Assembly (NCBI RefSeq): GCF_900117315.1
Contig: NZ_LT630337.1
Coordinates: forward strand, 2,260,502 to 2,324,501
DNA length: 64,000 bases
Direction: 5' to 3'
DNA from: Bacillus massilinigeriensis
GTDB lineage: Bacteria > Bacillota > Bacilli > Bacillales > Cytobacillaceae
Part shown: in pieces, positions 36,336 through 46,862 of the stretch
How the letters are laid out: every line of letters starts with the position of its first letter
Position numbering within the stretch: position 1 is the first letter of the stretch
The notes under the pieces: generated by a model
Seen by the model: the letters and a program-made list of their open reading frames with translations, nothing else
Database searches by the model: none
What the model was told of the DNA's origin: nothing
Program-made: the position numbers and the translations under genes

Positions 36336-37094
36336 ATGACATCGACAACAAATTTTGAACAACATAAAAGCATGATTAAGAAATTCCTTGAGATTCGAAC
36401 GAAAAATCAACACAATTTTTATTTTCATCCTTCTTTTACACTGGAACAAAGATTATTAAGCAGTATTGCTAGAGGTGAGCTAGAGGAAGCAGAAAAAATA
36501 TTAAATGAGATTAATCGACTCGACCGCCCTATCCTTGCAAAGGATACAAAAAGATCATTGAAAAATTCACTCATATGTTCTTGCACCCTATTTACCAGAG
36601 CAATTATTAACGGTGGGGTCGATCCAGAAAATGCTTATAATTTAAGCGACGCCTTTATTCAAAAAATAGAAGAAACGGATATCAACAGTGAGCTTATAGA
36701 GCTTGAATATCACATGCTCTATACCTTCATTAAAACTCAAAAAGACCAAAGCAAAAAATCCTATCAATATGTTGTCAACAAAGCAATAACATACATTCAT
36801 CATGAGATTTTGAACGATCTATCTCTTGATAAGATTGCATCATTTTTAAATATTCATCCTAACTATTTATCTCAGGTTTTTAAACAAGAGGTCGGTCTAA
36901 ATATTACTGAATATATAAATAAGAAACGAATTGAGGATTCGAAGTATTTTTTAATTCTAGGTTCTCTCCCTATTTCGGATATTGCCAATCTGTTTAAATT
37001 TTGTAATCAAAGCTATTATACGTCCCTCTTCAAAAAATATTGTGGCATAACCCCTAAGCAGTATAGAGTTCAATATAGTGATTCATCGGTATAA
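36336..37094 (+). CDS. AraC-family transcriptional regulator
   Basis: 252 residues. The C-terminal 100 residues hold two helix-turn-helix motifs, LSLDKIASFLNIHPNYLSQVFKQ and LPISDIANLFKFCNQSYYTSLFKKYCGITPKQYR, the latter being the AraC signature. The N-terminal 140 residues are helical, with AKDTKRSLKNSLICSCTLFTR and GVDPENAYNLSDAFI, a module common in YesN-like regulators of sugar loci. Its position divergent from the sugar importer operon makes it the probable activator of that operon. Confidence 0.9.
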   Translation: MTSTTNFEQHKSMIKKFLEIRTKNQHNFYFHPSFTLEQRLLSSIARGELEEAEKILNEINRLDRPILAKDTKRSLKNSLICSCTLFTRAIINGGVDPENAYNLSDAFIQKIEETDINSELIELEYHMLYTFIKTQKDQSKKSYQYVVNKAITYIHHEILNDLSLDKIASFLNIHPNYLSQVFKQEVGLNITEYINKKRIEDSKYFLILGSLPISDIANLFKFCNQSYYTSLFKKYCGITPKQYRVQYSDSSV

Positions 37095-37135
37095 AAAATC
37101 TCTTTCCTATATATATATTTTTTTTATTTAATATA

Positions 37136-37184
37136 AAGGGCTGCTCCAAGAATAGGTGCTAAGCACCAAATGGAACAGCCTCTT
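37136..37184. terminator. Bidirectional terminator
   Basis: GGCTGCTCCA (37139-37148) pairs with TGGAACAGCC (37171-37180), with an inner GGTGCT/AGCACC stem. It separates the convergent AraC-type and LysR-type genes. Confidence 0.85.
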
Positions 37185-37192
37185 ATTCAATA

Positions 37193-38095
37193 TCAGGAAT
37201 ACTTCTCTAATACTTGAAAAAAATCTTTACAAAAATCAAGAAATAGTTTAATTGTTGGCAGTATATTGCGCTGGTTCGAAATGATATATCCTACTGATCG
37301 GGTAATCTCCGGCTCTACGATGGGGACTTGAACGGTTAATCTTGGAAGACTGTCAATTAAGGTTATTTCTGGAATCACCGTTACACCGAGTCCTGCTGAA
37401 ACTAAGCCTTTTATTGCATCAATATCATCACCCTCAAAAGAAACTTTAGGTGTAAAGCCAACCATTTGACATGCATTCACAACCATTTTGTGCAGAACAA
37501 AGCCCTTCCTAAACAAAACAAATGATTCATTTTGCAAATCTCTCAAGTGTAGGGCTGATGAAGTCGCGAGTGGATGACTTGATGGGAGCAAAGCCACCAG
37601 TTTTTCAAGAAATAAAGCTTCTCCTTCTACCTTTTTTTCATGACTTGGAACTGGACCTAGTAAAGCTAAATCAATCTCCCCACTTGACACAGAATCAATG
37701 AGCAAGCGATAAGATTGTTGGCTTAGAAGAATTTTCACATCTGGGTACTCCTTACGAAATGCAGATAAAACAGTCGGTAACATATATACTGCAAGGCTAC
37801 TTGAAAATCCTATTCTAATGGTCCCCTTTAATGGGTCTAAAAACTCGACAACTTCTCTTTTGGCATTCTTTATTACCTGCATCGCTTCTTCCATGTGTTC
37901 AAGAAACCTGCTTCCAATAGGCGTTAACTTAACATTTCGCCCATCACGAATAAATAAATCAACCCCTAATTCTGCTTCAAGATTAACAATTTGCCTGCTA
38001 ATGGCGGATTGTGCTATATGTAAATTGTGGGCAGCCTCTGTCACATGTTCTCGCTTGGCCACTTCAATAAAATATTCAATTTGACGTAATTCCAT
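37193..38095 (-). CDS. gltC: LysR-family regulator, GltC-like
   Basis: 300 residues, exactly the length of B. subtilis GltC. The N-terminal winged helix reads MELRQIEYFIEVAKREHVTE and AQSAISRQIVNLEAELGVDLF. The effector domain keeps the GltC-like DLALLGPVP, FVLFRKGFVL and DDIDAIKGLVSAGLGVTVIPE. In B. subtilis GltC activates gltAB in response to 2-oxoglutarate and glutamate. Here it is divergent from gdhA, so glutamate dehydrogenase is the likely target. The ATG at 38095 lies 9 nt after GGAGG; GTG 38104 is too close. Confidence 0.85.
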   Translation of the reverse strand: MELRQIEYFIEVAKREHVTEAAHNLHIAQSAISRQIVNLEAELGVDLFIRDGRNVKLTPIGSRFLEHMEEAMQVIKNAKREVVEFLDPLKGTIRIGFSSSLAVYMLPTVLSAFRKEYPDVKILLSQQSYRLLIDSVSSGEIDLALLGPVPSHEKKVEGEALFLEKLVALLPSSHPLATSSALHLRDLQNESFVLFRKGFVLHKMVVNACQMVGFTPKVSFEGDDIDAIKGLVSAGLGVTVIPEITLIDSLPRLTVQVPIVEPEITRSVGYIISNQRNILPTIKLFLDFCKDFFQVLEKYS

Positions 38096-38253
38096 TGCAT
38101 CCACCCTCCATTTATTAATCTCATTTTAGCATTAATTTCATCTAAATTTTATATTGTTTTCGATTGATTTTAAATATAAACTATTCCTGTCAATTAATCA
38201 TTAATTAATTAAATTGGTTGCAAAAATCTAAAAATTCAAAAATTATTTCTTAG

Positions 38254-39663
<1,410 letters not shown>

Positions 39664-39670
39664 TAAAATG

Positions 39671-39713
39671 TAAAGGGTGTTCCAAATGAAACAAATTTGG
39701 AACACCCTTTTTC
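39671..39713. terminator. Bidirectional terminator
   Basis: AAAGGGTGTTCCAAA (39672-39686) and TTTGGAACACCCTTT (39696-39710) form a 15-bp perfect stem followed by T-rich sequence. Confidence 0.92.
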
Positions 39714-39733
39714 TTTATCAACTCTTATTTCAC

Positions 39734-41263
39734 CTATTTCACGTTAACTCCGCGGTACTCCTCGCGTAATTGGTATTTGAGCACCTTCCCAGAAGCATTT
39801 CTTGGTAGCTGGTCAGTTTCATATATCACTCTAGGAATCTTGTACCCAGCTAATTGTTTTCGGCAAAATTGAAGTAATTCCTCATGGTTGACTTTCTTTC
39901 CTTGTTTTGGAACGATGATTGCAGCTACCGTTTCACCCCATACCTGATCTGGAACCCCGATAACCGCAGCATCTAGAATATCTGGATATTTATATAAGGT
40001 TTGTTCAACTTCGGTAGAATAAACATTTTCTCCACCTGAAATAATCATGTCCTTTTTCCTATCGACTAGGGTAATGAAACCTTCTTCATCAATGGTTGCT
40101 AGGTCACCGGTATAGAGCCATCCGTCTTTTAAAGCCTTTTTCGTTTCCTCAGGCTTTTTATAGTATTCTTTCATAATGGATTCACCTTTAATGATAAACT
40201 CCCCTACTTCACCTGGTCTTACATCCTCTCCATTATCATCCACAATTCTTGCATCGGTAAAATGGTTCGCTCTACCGGAGGCTCCAAGCTTATGCTGATG
40301 TTCTTCAGGTAAAAGAAATACGCCTCCAGGTCCTCCTTCAGTTAGACCACACATATTATAAAATTGATCGGTCCCGAATAATTCCATCGCTTGTTCTAAT
40401 AAAGCAACATGCATCGGTGCTGCACCATAGCCACATCTCTTTACACTGGATAAGTCATATTGTTCCTTGTTTGGAACCTGAAGTAAAAAGTTGTACATGG
40501 TAGGAACACCGAAAAATAGGCTTATTTTATACTGTTCAATATCCTTCAAAGTTTGGACTGGGTGAAAATCCTGTCTGATGACTTGTGTACATCCTAGAAA
40601 CGTTCCCGTAAGCAAAAATAGGTTCAGCTGGGCTGAATGGAACAATGGAGCAATATGGAGCAACTGATCCTCTGGCCCCATCTTCATCGTAACCATCGTC
40701 CCAAAACCAACATGTAAAATACGATGATGATCAAGTACTACACCTTTAGGTAGGCCGGTTGTTCCTGATGTATAGAGTATTTCGGCATCATCATCTTCCA
40801 TAACGCCAATGTTAGGATCTTCTGTGGAAGAATGAAGAAATTCTGATTGAAGGATTTGGTGATCTTTTTTTATTGAACCTACAATGATTTTCTGCCTTAA
40901 TAGGTGATTCCCTTCAGCCGCTTCACTAATAATTTCTGAAAGATCCTCATCAGCAAAAACAACAATCGAGTCGGAATCCTTTAATATATAGTTCACTTCA
41001 TGTGCAGTAAGGCGAAAATTAATTGGAACAGCCACCCCGCCGGCTTTTAGTATTCCATAATAGATGAAGGCAAATTGATCGGAGTTTTTCATCATGATGG
41101 CGATTTTATCACCCTTTTTTACTCCATCTCTGATTAAACCATTCGCAATTCGATTTACTTCCTGATTAAAATCAGCATAAGTATGGGCTTTATCCTGATA
41201 AATGATGGCCGTCTTTTGTGAGTTATTCCTTGCATTCCTCTCTAAACCAGCGAAAAGATTCAC
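39734..41263 (-). CDS. Acyl-CoA ligase (long-chain fatty-acid type)
   Basis: A 509-residue ANL-superfamily enzyme that adenylates a carboxylic acid and loads it onto CoA. The P-loop is LYTSGTTGLPKGVV, the A5 region is GYGAAPMHVALLE, and the hinge and A8 are WLYTGDLATIDEEGFITLVD with RKKDMIISGGENVYSTEVE. The A10 Lys lies in PRNASGKVLKYQL. The GTG start 41263 lies 7 nt after GGGAGG. It heads away from a second ligase and an acyl-CoA dehydrogenase on the same strand, forming a fatty-acid or aromatic-acid degradation cluster. The chain length accepted is unknown. Confidence 0.92.
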   Translation of the reverse strand: MNLFAGLERNARNNSQKTAIIYQDKAHTYADFNQEVNRIANGLIRDGVKKGDKIAIMMKNSDQFAFIYYGILKAGGVAVPINFRLTAHEVNYILKDSDSIVVFADEDLSEIISEAAEGNHLLRQKIIVGSIKKDHQILQSEFLHSSTEDPNIGVMEDDDAEILYTSGTTGLPKGVVLDHHRILHVGFGTMVTMKMGPEDQLLHIAPLFHSAQLNLFLLTGTFLGCTQVIRQDFHPVQTLKDIEQYKISLFFGVPTMYNFLLQVPNKEQYDLSSVKRCGYGAAPMHVALLEQAMELFGTDQFYNMCGLTEGGPGGVFLLPEEHQHKLGASGRANHFTDARIVDDNGEDVRPGEVGEFIIKGESIMKEYYKKPEETKKALKDGWLYTGDLATIDEEGFITLVDRKKDMIISGGENVYSTEVEQTLYKYPDILDAAVIGVPDQVWGETVAAIIVPKQGKKVNHEELLQFCRKQLAGYKIPRVIYETDQLPRNASGKVLKYQLREEYRGVNVK

Positions 41264-41340
41264 ATTATTCCCTCCCTCAAGGGTCAATTATTTATTTTTC
41301 AAATAAGGGGTATTGGTATCAAGTTATATTCATCTACTCT

Positions 41341-42483
41341 TTATAAACCCATATTTTTAGCAATGATAATCTTCATTACTTCATTAGATCCCGCATAAAT
41401 GGTGCCTACTGCTGTATCCCGATAACGTCTTGCAATCTCGTATTCTTCCATATATCCATAACCACCATGAAGCTGCATACATTCTGCTGCAACCTTTTTG
41501 GCAAGGTCTGTCATCCACCATTTGGCCATCGATACTTCATTAACGATGTTTTTCTTTTCCATATGATCACAAATTAAGCGGTCAACGAAGGATTCTCCTA
41601 TGGTAATATTCGTTGCTAATTCAGCAAGCTTAAACTGTGTATTTTGAAATTTACTAATTGGTTTTCCGAATGCTGTTCGCTGCTTGACATAATCCAGCGT
41701 GATTTCTAGCATTCTTTTTGAACTGGTGATGCTTCCAATGGCGAGCATCAGACGTTCCTGCTGAAGCTTTTTCATTAAGTAGTAAAAGCCCTTTCCTTCT
41801 TCCCCTAATAGATTATCCTGAGGAACTCTTGCATCCTCAAAGATTAGCTCAGAGGTATCATTCGCATGTTGTCCCATTTTACGGAGCTTTTTCCCTTTTT
41901 TAAACCCTGGGGTTCCTTCCTCGACGACAATGAGGCTAATGCCTTTATGAGCTGGTACGGCATGAGGATTCGTTTTACAAACAACGATTACAAAGTTGGA
42001 GGAATAACCATTGGTAATAAAGGTTTTTTCCCCATTAATAATATAGTGATCGCCTTCTTTTATGGCAGTTGTTTGTATATTGGCTAAATCAGAACCTGTT
42101 CCAGGCTCTGTCATGGCAATCGCAGAAATCATGTCACCACTAACCGCTTTTGGCAGCCAGCGATCCTTCTGTTCCTCTGAACCAAATTCATCAACGTAAG
42201 GAATAACAATATCATTATGAAGGCCGATTCCTATTCCCCCTCCTACCCGGTCGAACTCTTGCGCCATTACAACCGAATAGGCAAAGTCTGCATTGGAGCC
42301 ACCGTATTTCTCATCAACCCATGGACAGAGAAATCCTTGCTCACCAGCAAGCTTCCAAAATGACTTTGGTACTTGCTTTGCTTCCTCCCATCCAGCAAAA
42401 TAGGGAACCGCATTTTTATCGAGAAATTTCCGAAGAGATCTTCTAAAGATTTCATGTTCTTCCTTAAAATATGGCTTATTCAT
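41341..42483 (-). CDS. Acyl-CoA dehydrogenase
   Basis: A 380-residue flavoprotein catalysing the first oxidation of beta-oxidation. FAD contacts are in AIAMTEPGTGSDLANI and YIINGEKTFITNGYSSNF. The C-terminal helix pair ends QLHGGYGYMEEYEIARRYRD. The usual C-terminal catalytic Glu position is Ala (TIYAGSNEVMK), but Glu occurs in KLQQERLMLAIGS, the location used by isovaleryl/long-chain-type members, so the enzyme is probably active and of that subgroup. The ATG at 42483 is preceded by AAGGAG. It is sandwiched between two acyl-CoA ligase genes with gaps of about 60-80 nt. Confidence 0.92.
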   Translation of the reverse strand: MNKPYFKEEHEIFRRSLRKFLDKNAVPYFAGWEEAKQVPKSFWKLAGEQGFLCPWVDEKYGGSNADFAYSVVMAQEFDRVGGGIGIGLHNDIVIPYVDEFGSEEQKDRWLPKAVSGDMISAIAMTEPGTGSDLANIQTTAIKEGDHYIINGEKTFITNGYSSNFVIVVCKTNPHAVPAHKGISLIVVEEGTPGFKKGKKLRKMGQHANDTSELIFEDARVPQDNLLGEEGKGFYYLMKKLQQERLMLAIGSITSSKRMLEITLDYVKQRTAFGKPISKFQNTQFKLAELATNITIGESFVDRLICDHMEKKNIVNEVSMAKWWMTDLAKKVAAECMQLHGGYGYMEEYEIARRYRDTAVGTIYAGSNEVMKIIIAKNMGL

Positions 42484-42541
42484 TTCATCCATCTCCTTGA
42501 ACATTTTTTGGAAAGGTTTAAATTGTGAGTTTTAATAAGGT

Positions 42542-44047
42542 TTACATTTCAACATTTTCTTTTTTCTTTAGTGGGGTCTTTAATATTTTGCCGGTTGCTG
42601 TTTTTGGAAGCTCTTTGAGGAAATAAATTTTTCTTGGAATTTTATAATGGGCTAGATGCTGTTTACAATAATCGCTAATTTCTTCAGGAGTTCGTTCCTC
42701 CTTTGTCACGACATACGCTGCTACTTCCTCTCCGAAAACTGGATCTGATTCTCCAATGACAGCACATTCAACAACATCAGGATGTGAATACAATACTTCC
42801 TCCACTTCCCTTGGATACACATTGTAACCACCACGAATGATCATATCTTTTTTGCGATCGACAATATATAGGAACCCACGCTCATCTCGTCTTCCTAAAT
42901 CTCCTGTATATATCCAGCCATTAACAATGGTATCCTTTGTCTCTTGTTCCTTCTTATAATATCCTTTCATGGCATTCGGCCCACGGAAGATAATTTCTCC
43001 AACTTCTCCAGTAGGGACTTCGTTTCCGTTAGGGTCTACTATTTTCAGCTCAATTCCCGGTAAAGGAAGTCCGACAGAACCATGTACCTTTTCACTATTC
43101 GGAGGGAAACAGCTAATCATTACTGTACTCTCTGTTTGTCCATACCCTTCTCCAATATCCACACCCATCAAGGTGTTAACTTTTTCTAATATTTCTAAAG
43201 GAAGGGAAGCACCTCCACAGCCTGCAATTCTTAGAGCTGAGAAATCCAATTCATGAATTTGTGGGAGACTTATAAACATGGTGTACATCGTAGGAACTCC
43301 TAAGAAAACAGTAATTTTCTCAGAATGCATCATTTGTAGCATCTTATCTGGAATAAATCGTTCCTCCAGATAAATCGTGCATCCTGTATAGACACATTGT
43401 AGTAAGCCTTGTAGTTTGGCATAGGCATGGAACAGAGGGAGAACAAGTAGAACCCGGTCTTCTTGAGTCAATTCTGTCATTTTAATACTTGCCTCTGTCA
43501 TCCATTTCAAATTGCCATGGGTAATTAACGCACCCTTAGGTTTTCCTGTCGTTCCAGATGTATAGATAATTTGAGCATTGTCATCTTCATTTTTTGGTAC
43601 TAGTTCAAATTCCGAAGTCTCACCATACACCTCATCCCATAGGATAAACTCTTCATCAGGAGCTATTGAAACGATGGTTTTCACTGTCCTTAATTCCTTA
43701 TAACAGCCTTTAACCTCTTTATACCCTATTTCATCAATAATTAAGGAATCTGCTTCTGAGTCGTTTAAAATATAGGTAATTTCATTCGCTTTAAAAAGCG
43801 GATTAATAGGAACGACTGTTGCTCCTAGTGATAATAAGGAAAAATAGGCTATCATATATTCCGGTTTATTAGCCATCATGAGCCCAACATGCGATCCATT
43901 TTCAATTCCTAACTTTTTCAACCCTACTGTTTTATCCTTTACCCTTTGTGCCATTTGTTCATAGGTGATGGCCTGATTTTGAAAAATCACTGCCGGATGA
44001 CTTCCAACCTTTTTAGCTGAATCTAATAACATTTGTGCTATGTTCAC
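42542..44047 (-). CDS. Acyl-CoA ligase
   Basis: A 501-residue ANL enzyme. The P-loop is IYTSGTTGKPKGAL, the A5 region IAGCGGASLPLEI with GEGYGQTES, the hinge WIYTGDLGRRDERGFLYIVD followed by RKKDMIIRGGYNVYPREVE, and the A10 Lys lies in PKTATGKILKTPL. It is the first gene of the three-gene ligase-dehydrogenase-ligase cluster. The GTG start follows GGAGG by 8 nt. It is similar in length to the second ligase at 39734 but differs clearly in sequence, so this is not a recent duplication. Confidence 0.92.
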   Translation of the reverse strand: MNIAQMLLDSAKKVGSHPAVIFQNQAITYEQMAQRVKDKTVGLKKLGIENGSHVGLMMANKPEYMIAYFSLLSLGATVVPINPLFKANEITYILNDSEADSLIIDEIGYKEVKGCYKELRTVKTIVSIAPDEEFILWDEVYGETSEFELVPKNEDDNAQIIYTSGTTGKPKGALITHGNLKWMTEASIKMTELTQEDRVLLVLPLFHAYAKLQGLLQCVYTGCTIYLEERFIPDKMLQMMHSEKITVFLGVPTMYTMFISLPQIHELDFSALRIAGCGGASLPLEILEKVNTLMGVDIGEGYGQTESTVMISCFPPNSEKVHGSVGLPLPGIELKIVDPNGNEVPTGEVGEIIFRGPNAMKGYYKKEQETKDTIVNGWIYTGDLGRRDERGFLYIVDRKKDMIIRGGYNVYPREVEEVLYSHPDVVECAVIGESDPVFGEEVAAYVVTKEERTPEEISDYCKQHLAHYKIPRKIYFLKELPKTATGKILKTPLKKKENVEM

Positions 44048-44291
44048 TCTCTTTTCCTCCTCTTTAAAAAACTAGAATATGGTTTAATAGCATTTCAATA
44101 GAATGAATGGTTTAGGAAAAAATAATGAATCTTCTATTAGTTCGACTCTATTAAAAATAAATGGGAATTACTTTGGAACTAAACCTATTTATCTATCAAC
44201 ACAATGTATGCGCTTCCAAAGTGTTCTATTCTTATATCTTATGAACAGTAGTATTCCAACATGTAAAAAAAAATCGCTTGTCTCATTCCCT

Positions 44292-44786
44292 CTATTGATA
44301 TAGTTTCTCTTTTATTTCCTCAATTTGTTTTAGGTGGCGTTTCTCATGAAGTCCAATAAAAGAAATCCATTGATTTAAGTTAAGTGAACCAAATACTGGA
44401 TGCGGTATCGCTCTCTCATTTAGTAGTGACTCATCCGCTCCACGAACAACTTCGGTAAAGTCTCTGCGTGACTGCGCTAGCTTTTCCTTTACATCTGAGA
44501 GAGTGATAAATTTAGAAGAAGGTTCAAGATAAGATGGAGCTTTTATTTTTTTCCTTCGATCGGTTGTGTACTGAATCGGTTTATCCTCAACCACCCATTT
44601 GATTTCTGATCTCAATTGTTCAGTGAACGCTTTTGTTACTACTCGCTCAAGTAAAAATAAATGAAGGAGAACTTGAGCAATCGTCCAGCCCCCTTCCTCT
44701 ACTCTTTTATTAATCTGTTGGTCCGTTAATCCACCAATACTGTCAAAAATTTCTTCCCTAATTATTTGATTGTTGTTCATACTCAT
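44292..44786 (-). CDS. DinB-family protein
   Basis: A 164-residue four-helix-bundle protein of the DinB/YfiT-like metal-dependent family. Expected metal ligands are a His in AQVLLHLFLLE and the C-terminal pair in IGLHEKRHLKQIEE. The NQWISFIGLHEKRHLKQI segment is the family's last helix. The biochemical role of most members is unknown, with some acting as thiol S-transferases. The gene is monocistronic with AAAGGAAG upstream. Confidence 0.82.
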   Translation of the reverse strand: MSMNNNQIIREEIFDSIGGLTDQQINKRVEEGGWTIAQVLLHLFLLERVVTKAFTEQLRSEIKWVVEDKPIQYTTDRRKKIKAPSYLEPSSKFITLSDVKEKLAQSRRDFTEVVRGADESLLNERAIPHPVFGSLNLNQWISFIGLHEKRHLKQIEEIKEKLYQ

Positions 44787-44930
44787 GTCTAGCTTCCTTT
44801 CTACCTGAAAATTTAACTCTTCATAGTTAATTATGATATTTCCTCTTCAAAAATGACTTCCTGTCTAAACTATTTATTTCAGGAATTTCCAAATGAGACC
44901 CTCCTCAAGATGGCCAATTATCTCAAGCCA

Positions 44931-44968
44931 CAAAAAAACCACTTCCTTTGCAAACCAGGAAGTGGTTT
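44931..44968 (-). terminator. Terminator after thiT
   Basis: AACCACTTCCT (44938-44948) pairs with AGGAAGTGGTT (44957-44967), followed on the minus strand by a run of seven T. Confidence 0.92.
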
Positions 44969-44978
44969 CATCTTCATA

Positions 44979-45578
44979 TTAAGAGGCATGACGATTTCTT
45001 GTATCCATTGGAACGGATTTTCTTACAAGGATTCTTGAAGCAGAAGGAACTAAAATGGCTAAAACGACTGAGCATAGAACAGCTGCTCCCAACCCTGTTC
45101 CTCCATTCACGATAAATGAATACCAAACTGGGTTCATTCCTTTCGGAGCGTATTGACCCCAATAAATGAATCCTGCGAGAAAATGCCAGAAATATCGTGC
45201 AAAACTACCAACAAATGTAGCCAAAACAACGTATAAAATCAGTTGCTTCTTATTGTTATGATTAATAGCCGCTTGTATTGGTTTATAAAATAACCCAGCA
45301 GCCCCTATAAAGGCAAATGCAATAAAATATTCAATGATTAATTGCAATGCTGAGAGTGGTTGGATATCTCCTATGACAATTTGTAATAATCCCCATAAAA
45401 ATCCTGAAAGAAAACTGACCCTCACACCCCAACGGAATGCGATTACAAAAATCGGTACCATCGCAAGCGATACGGATACCGCTGGTGTTAATTTAATGGA
45501 TGGTAGCAAGTCGAGAATGAGTGCAAATGCTGCGAAAAAAGAAGCTTCAATCATAGCAATCAAGCTCAATTTTTTCAT
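44979..45578 (-). CDS. thiT: Thiamine transporter, ECF S component
   Basis: A 199-residue integral membrane protein with six hydrophobic segments. The thiamine-binding ThiT features are visible: PSIKLTPAVSVSLAMVPIFV, GFLWGLLQIVIGD and FARYFWHFLAGFIYWGQYAP. It captures thiamine for an energy-coupling factor module encoded elsewhere. The real start is ATG 45578, with AAAGGGGAG eight bases upstream; the longer open frame runs back through the riboswitch. Regulation by thiamine pyrophosphate is shown directly by the upstream THI-box. Confidence 0.93.
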   Translation of the reverse strand: MKKLSLIAMIEASFFAAFALILDLLPSIKLTPAVSVSLAMVPIFVIAFRWGVRVSFLSGFLWGLLQIVIGDIQPLSALQLIIEYFIAFAFIGAAGLFYKPIQAAINHNNKKQLILYVVLATFVGSFARYFWHFLAGFIYWGQYAPKGMNPVWYSFIVNGGTGLGAAVLCSVVLAILVPSASRILVRKSVPMDTRNRHAS

Positions 45579-45663
45579 AAAAAAATCTCCCCTTTGTGTA
45601 TAAATACGAAACCTCAAGGGAGAACGATTTGCATACGAAATAAGCAAATGCAAACATTCACAT

Positions 45664-45752
45664 CCACATCCCTGCGCTAGCATTATCTAACAGGTTCATA
45701 GGGTCTGAACAGATATCCTGCTCACTCTCAGCAACAAAGCTCCCCTTGTGGT
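45664..45752 (-). promoter_or_regulatory. TPP riboswitch (THI-box)
   Basis: On the minus strand CCACAAGGGGAGC opens P1/P2. The conserved GCTGAGA, then GACCC, GAACCTG, GATAATGCTAGCG and CAGGGA follow in the right order, and the closing TGTGG pairs with the opening CCACA. It ends 86 nt before the thiT start and overlaps no terminator I can define, so control may be by translation or by an unseen attenuator. Confidence 0.95.
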
Positions 45753-46658
45753 AACGTTATTATGTTAATAGACTTATTATATATCAACGAATACTCATTT
45801 TAAAGGAAAAATTCAAATAAGTTCATTTTTTTACTCTTGGTTACTGCTCCCAACCTATTGGTTGTTGTAGGAAATCAATTGACTAAGTTACCAATTTTGA
45901 GTTAATTCTAAAAGTTTGTCAATCTCTATTATGTTAAAAGTTTCTTGAAAATCCTCATCTTTTAAGTCACTAGTCGTTTCTAACAGCTTATCAATATCCG
46001 TTACAATTAACTTCATTCCTAGGTGCCCCATTTCTTGAAACTAATTTTTTTCTCAATTTTATTAATCCAAGTATAGTATCTTTTTTAAGTTTCACTTATA
46101 TCCTTCGTCTAATCATTTCAGGATATGTGGGTACATGGATAAAAATTTTTGGTTTCCTTTGGATTACATAACTATAGACGATGGTAATAGGACTAAAGTT
46201 TCGGTTTTTTCAAATGTTTTTGGTAAAAAATGATAAGGGCTTTTGAAAGATTGTTGGAGTAACTGCTTTTCATTTCTAGGTTAACGATTAGTGTGGTTTA
46301 TTGAAATATCTATGTATATATTTTAAATTATTAATAGATGATCCAGTGTCCCTTGAATTTGAGATACCCTCGGACTAGTGTAACGTACTCAGAATCCGCT
46401 ATATCCATAAAAACAATTAAATTCAAGCACCTAACAGACTGAGATTCCTTTAGGTGCCGAAAATTACAGGTAAATCACTTCAAATTGTTCAAATAACGGA
46501 AGGTGGGTCCGTTTAAATTTCAATTTCTAATGTATTTACCTAAATAGCGCATCCTTTGTCCGTAATGGAACTCCACTAAAATAAATAGCTCCACACTATT
46601 TTTCGCCTTAATATTCATATATAATATGCTTGAAGTAATTTTATTAGGAGGAGATTTG
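45753..46658. other. Gene-poor stretch with a palindromic repeat and one doubtful frame
   Basis: About 900 bp without a convincing gene. It holds the leader of the TPP riboswitch at its left end, a weak 47-codon frame at 45888-46031 on the minus strand (LIVTDIDKLLETTSDLKDED, no ribosome site, possibly a gene remnant), the repeat at 46381-46516, and the promoter region of the small gene at 46659. I see nothing else. Confidence 0.5.
46381..46516. repeat. MITE-like palindromic repeat, copy B
   Basis: It begins TAACGTACTCAGAATCCGCT and ends with the imperfect inverse CGGAAGGTGGGTCCGTTTAA. Inside, GCACCTAA (46427-46434) pairs with TTAGGTGC (46450-46457). Ends and plan match the element at 6576-6660 while the central sequence differs. 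Confidence 0.6.
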
Positions 46659-46859
46659 ATGGCTAAATCTAATGCCAAGAAGTTAAGAGAAAAACTCGTA
46701 CGTGAAGGTAAAAGGAATCCAGTGGATAATCGCAGTCCCTTTGTATTTGCAGACATGCGAACAAGAAAATCAAAAACGAAAAAGGATCGTCTATACGTTC
46801 AAAAACACAAGAACCATTTTTCTAATCAAGGAAATGATGGATCTTGTGTTTTTTTATAA
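46659..46859 (+). CDS. Conserved small basic protein (66 aa)
   Basis: ATG 46659 follows TAGGAGGAGA with a good spacer. The product is strongly basic (AKSNAKKLREKLVREGKRNP, then FADMRTRKSKTKKDRLYVQK) with no membrane segment. I know similar short proteins as uncharacterised conserved genes in Bacillus, and the composition suggests nucleic-acid or ribosome association, but this is inference. It converges on the alpha/beta hydrolase gene with only three bases between them. Confidence 0.65.
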   Translation: MAKSNAKKLREKLVREGKRNPVDNRSPFVFADMRTRKSKTKKDRLYVQKHKNHFSNQGNDGSCVFL

Positions 46860-46862
46860 GTT

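Noticed and set aside
45888-46031. 47-aa minus-strand gene
   Set aside because: There is no ribosome site before either ATG and no terminator. At most it is a remnant, mentioned only within the intergenic entry.
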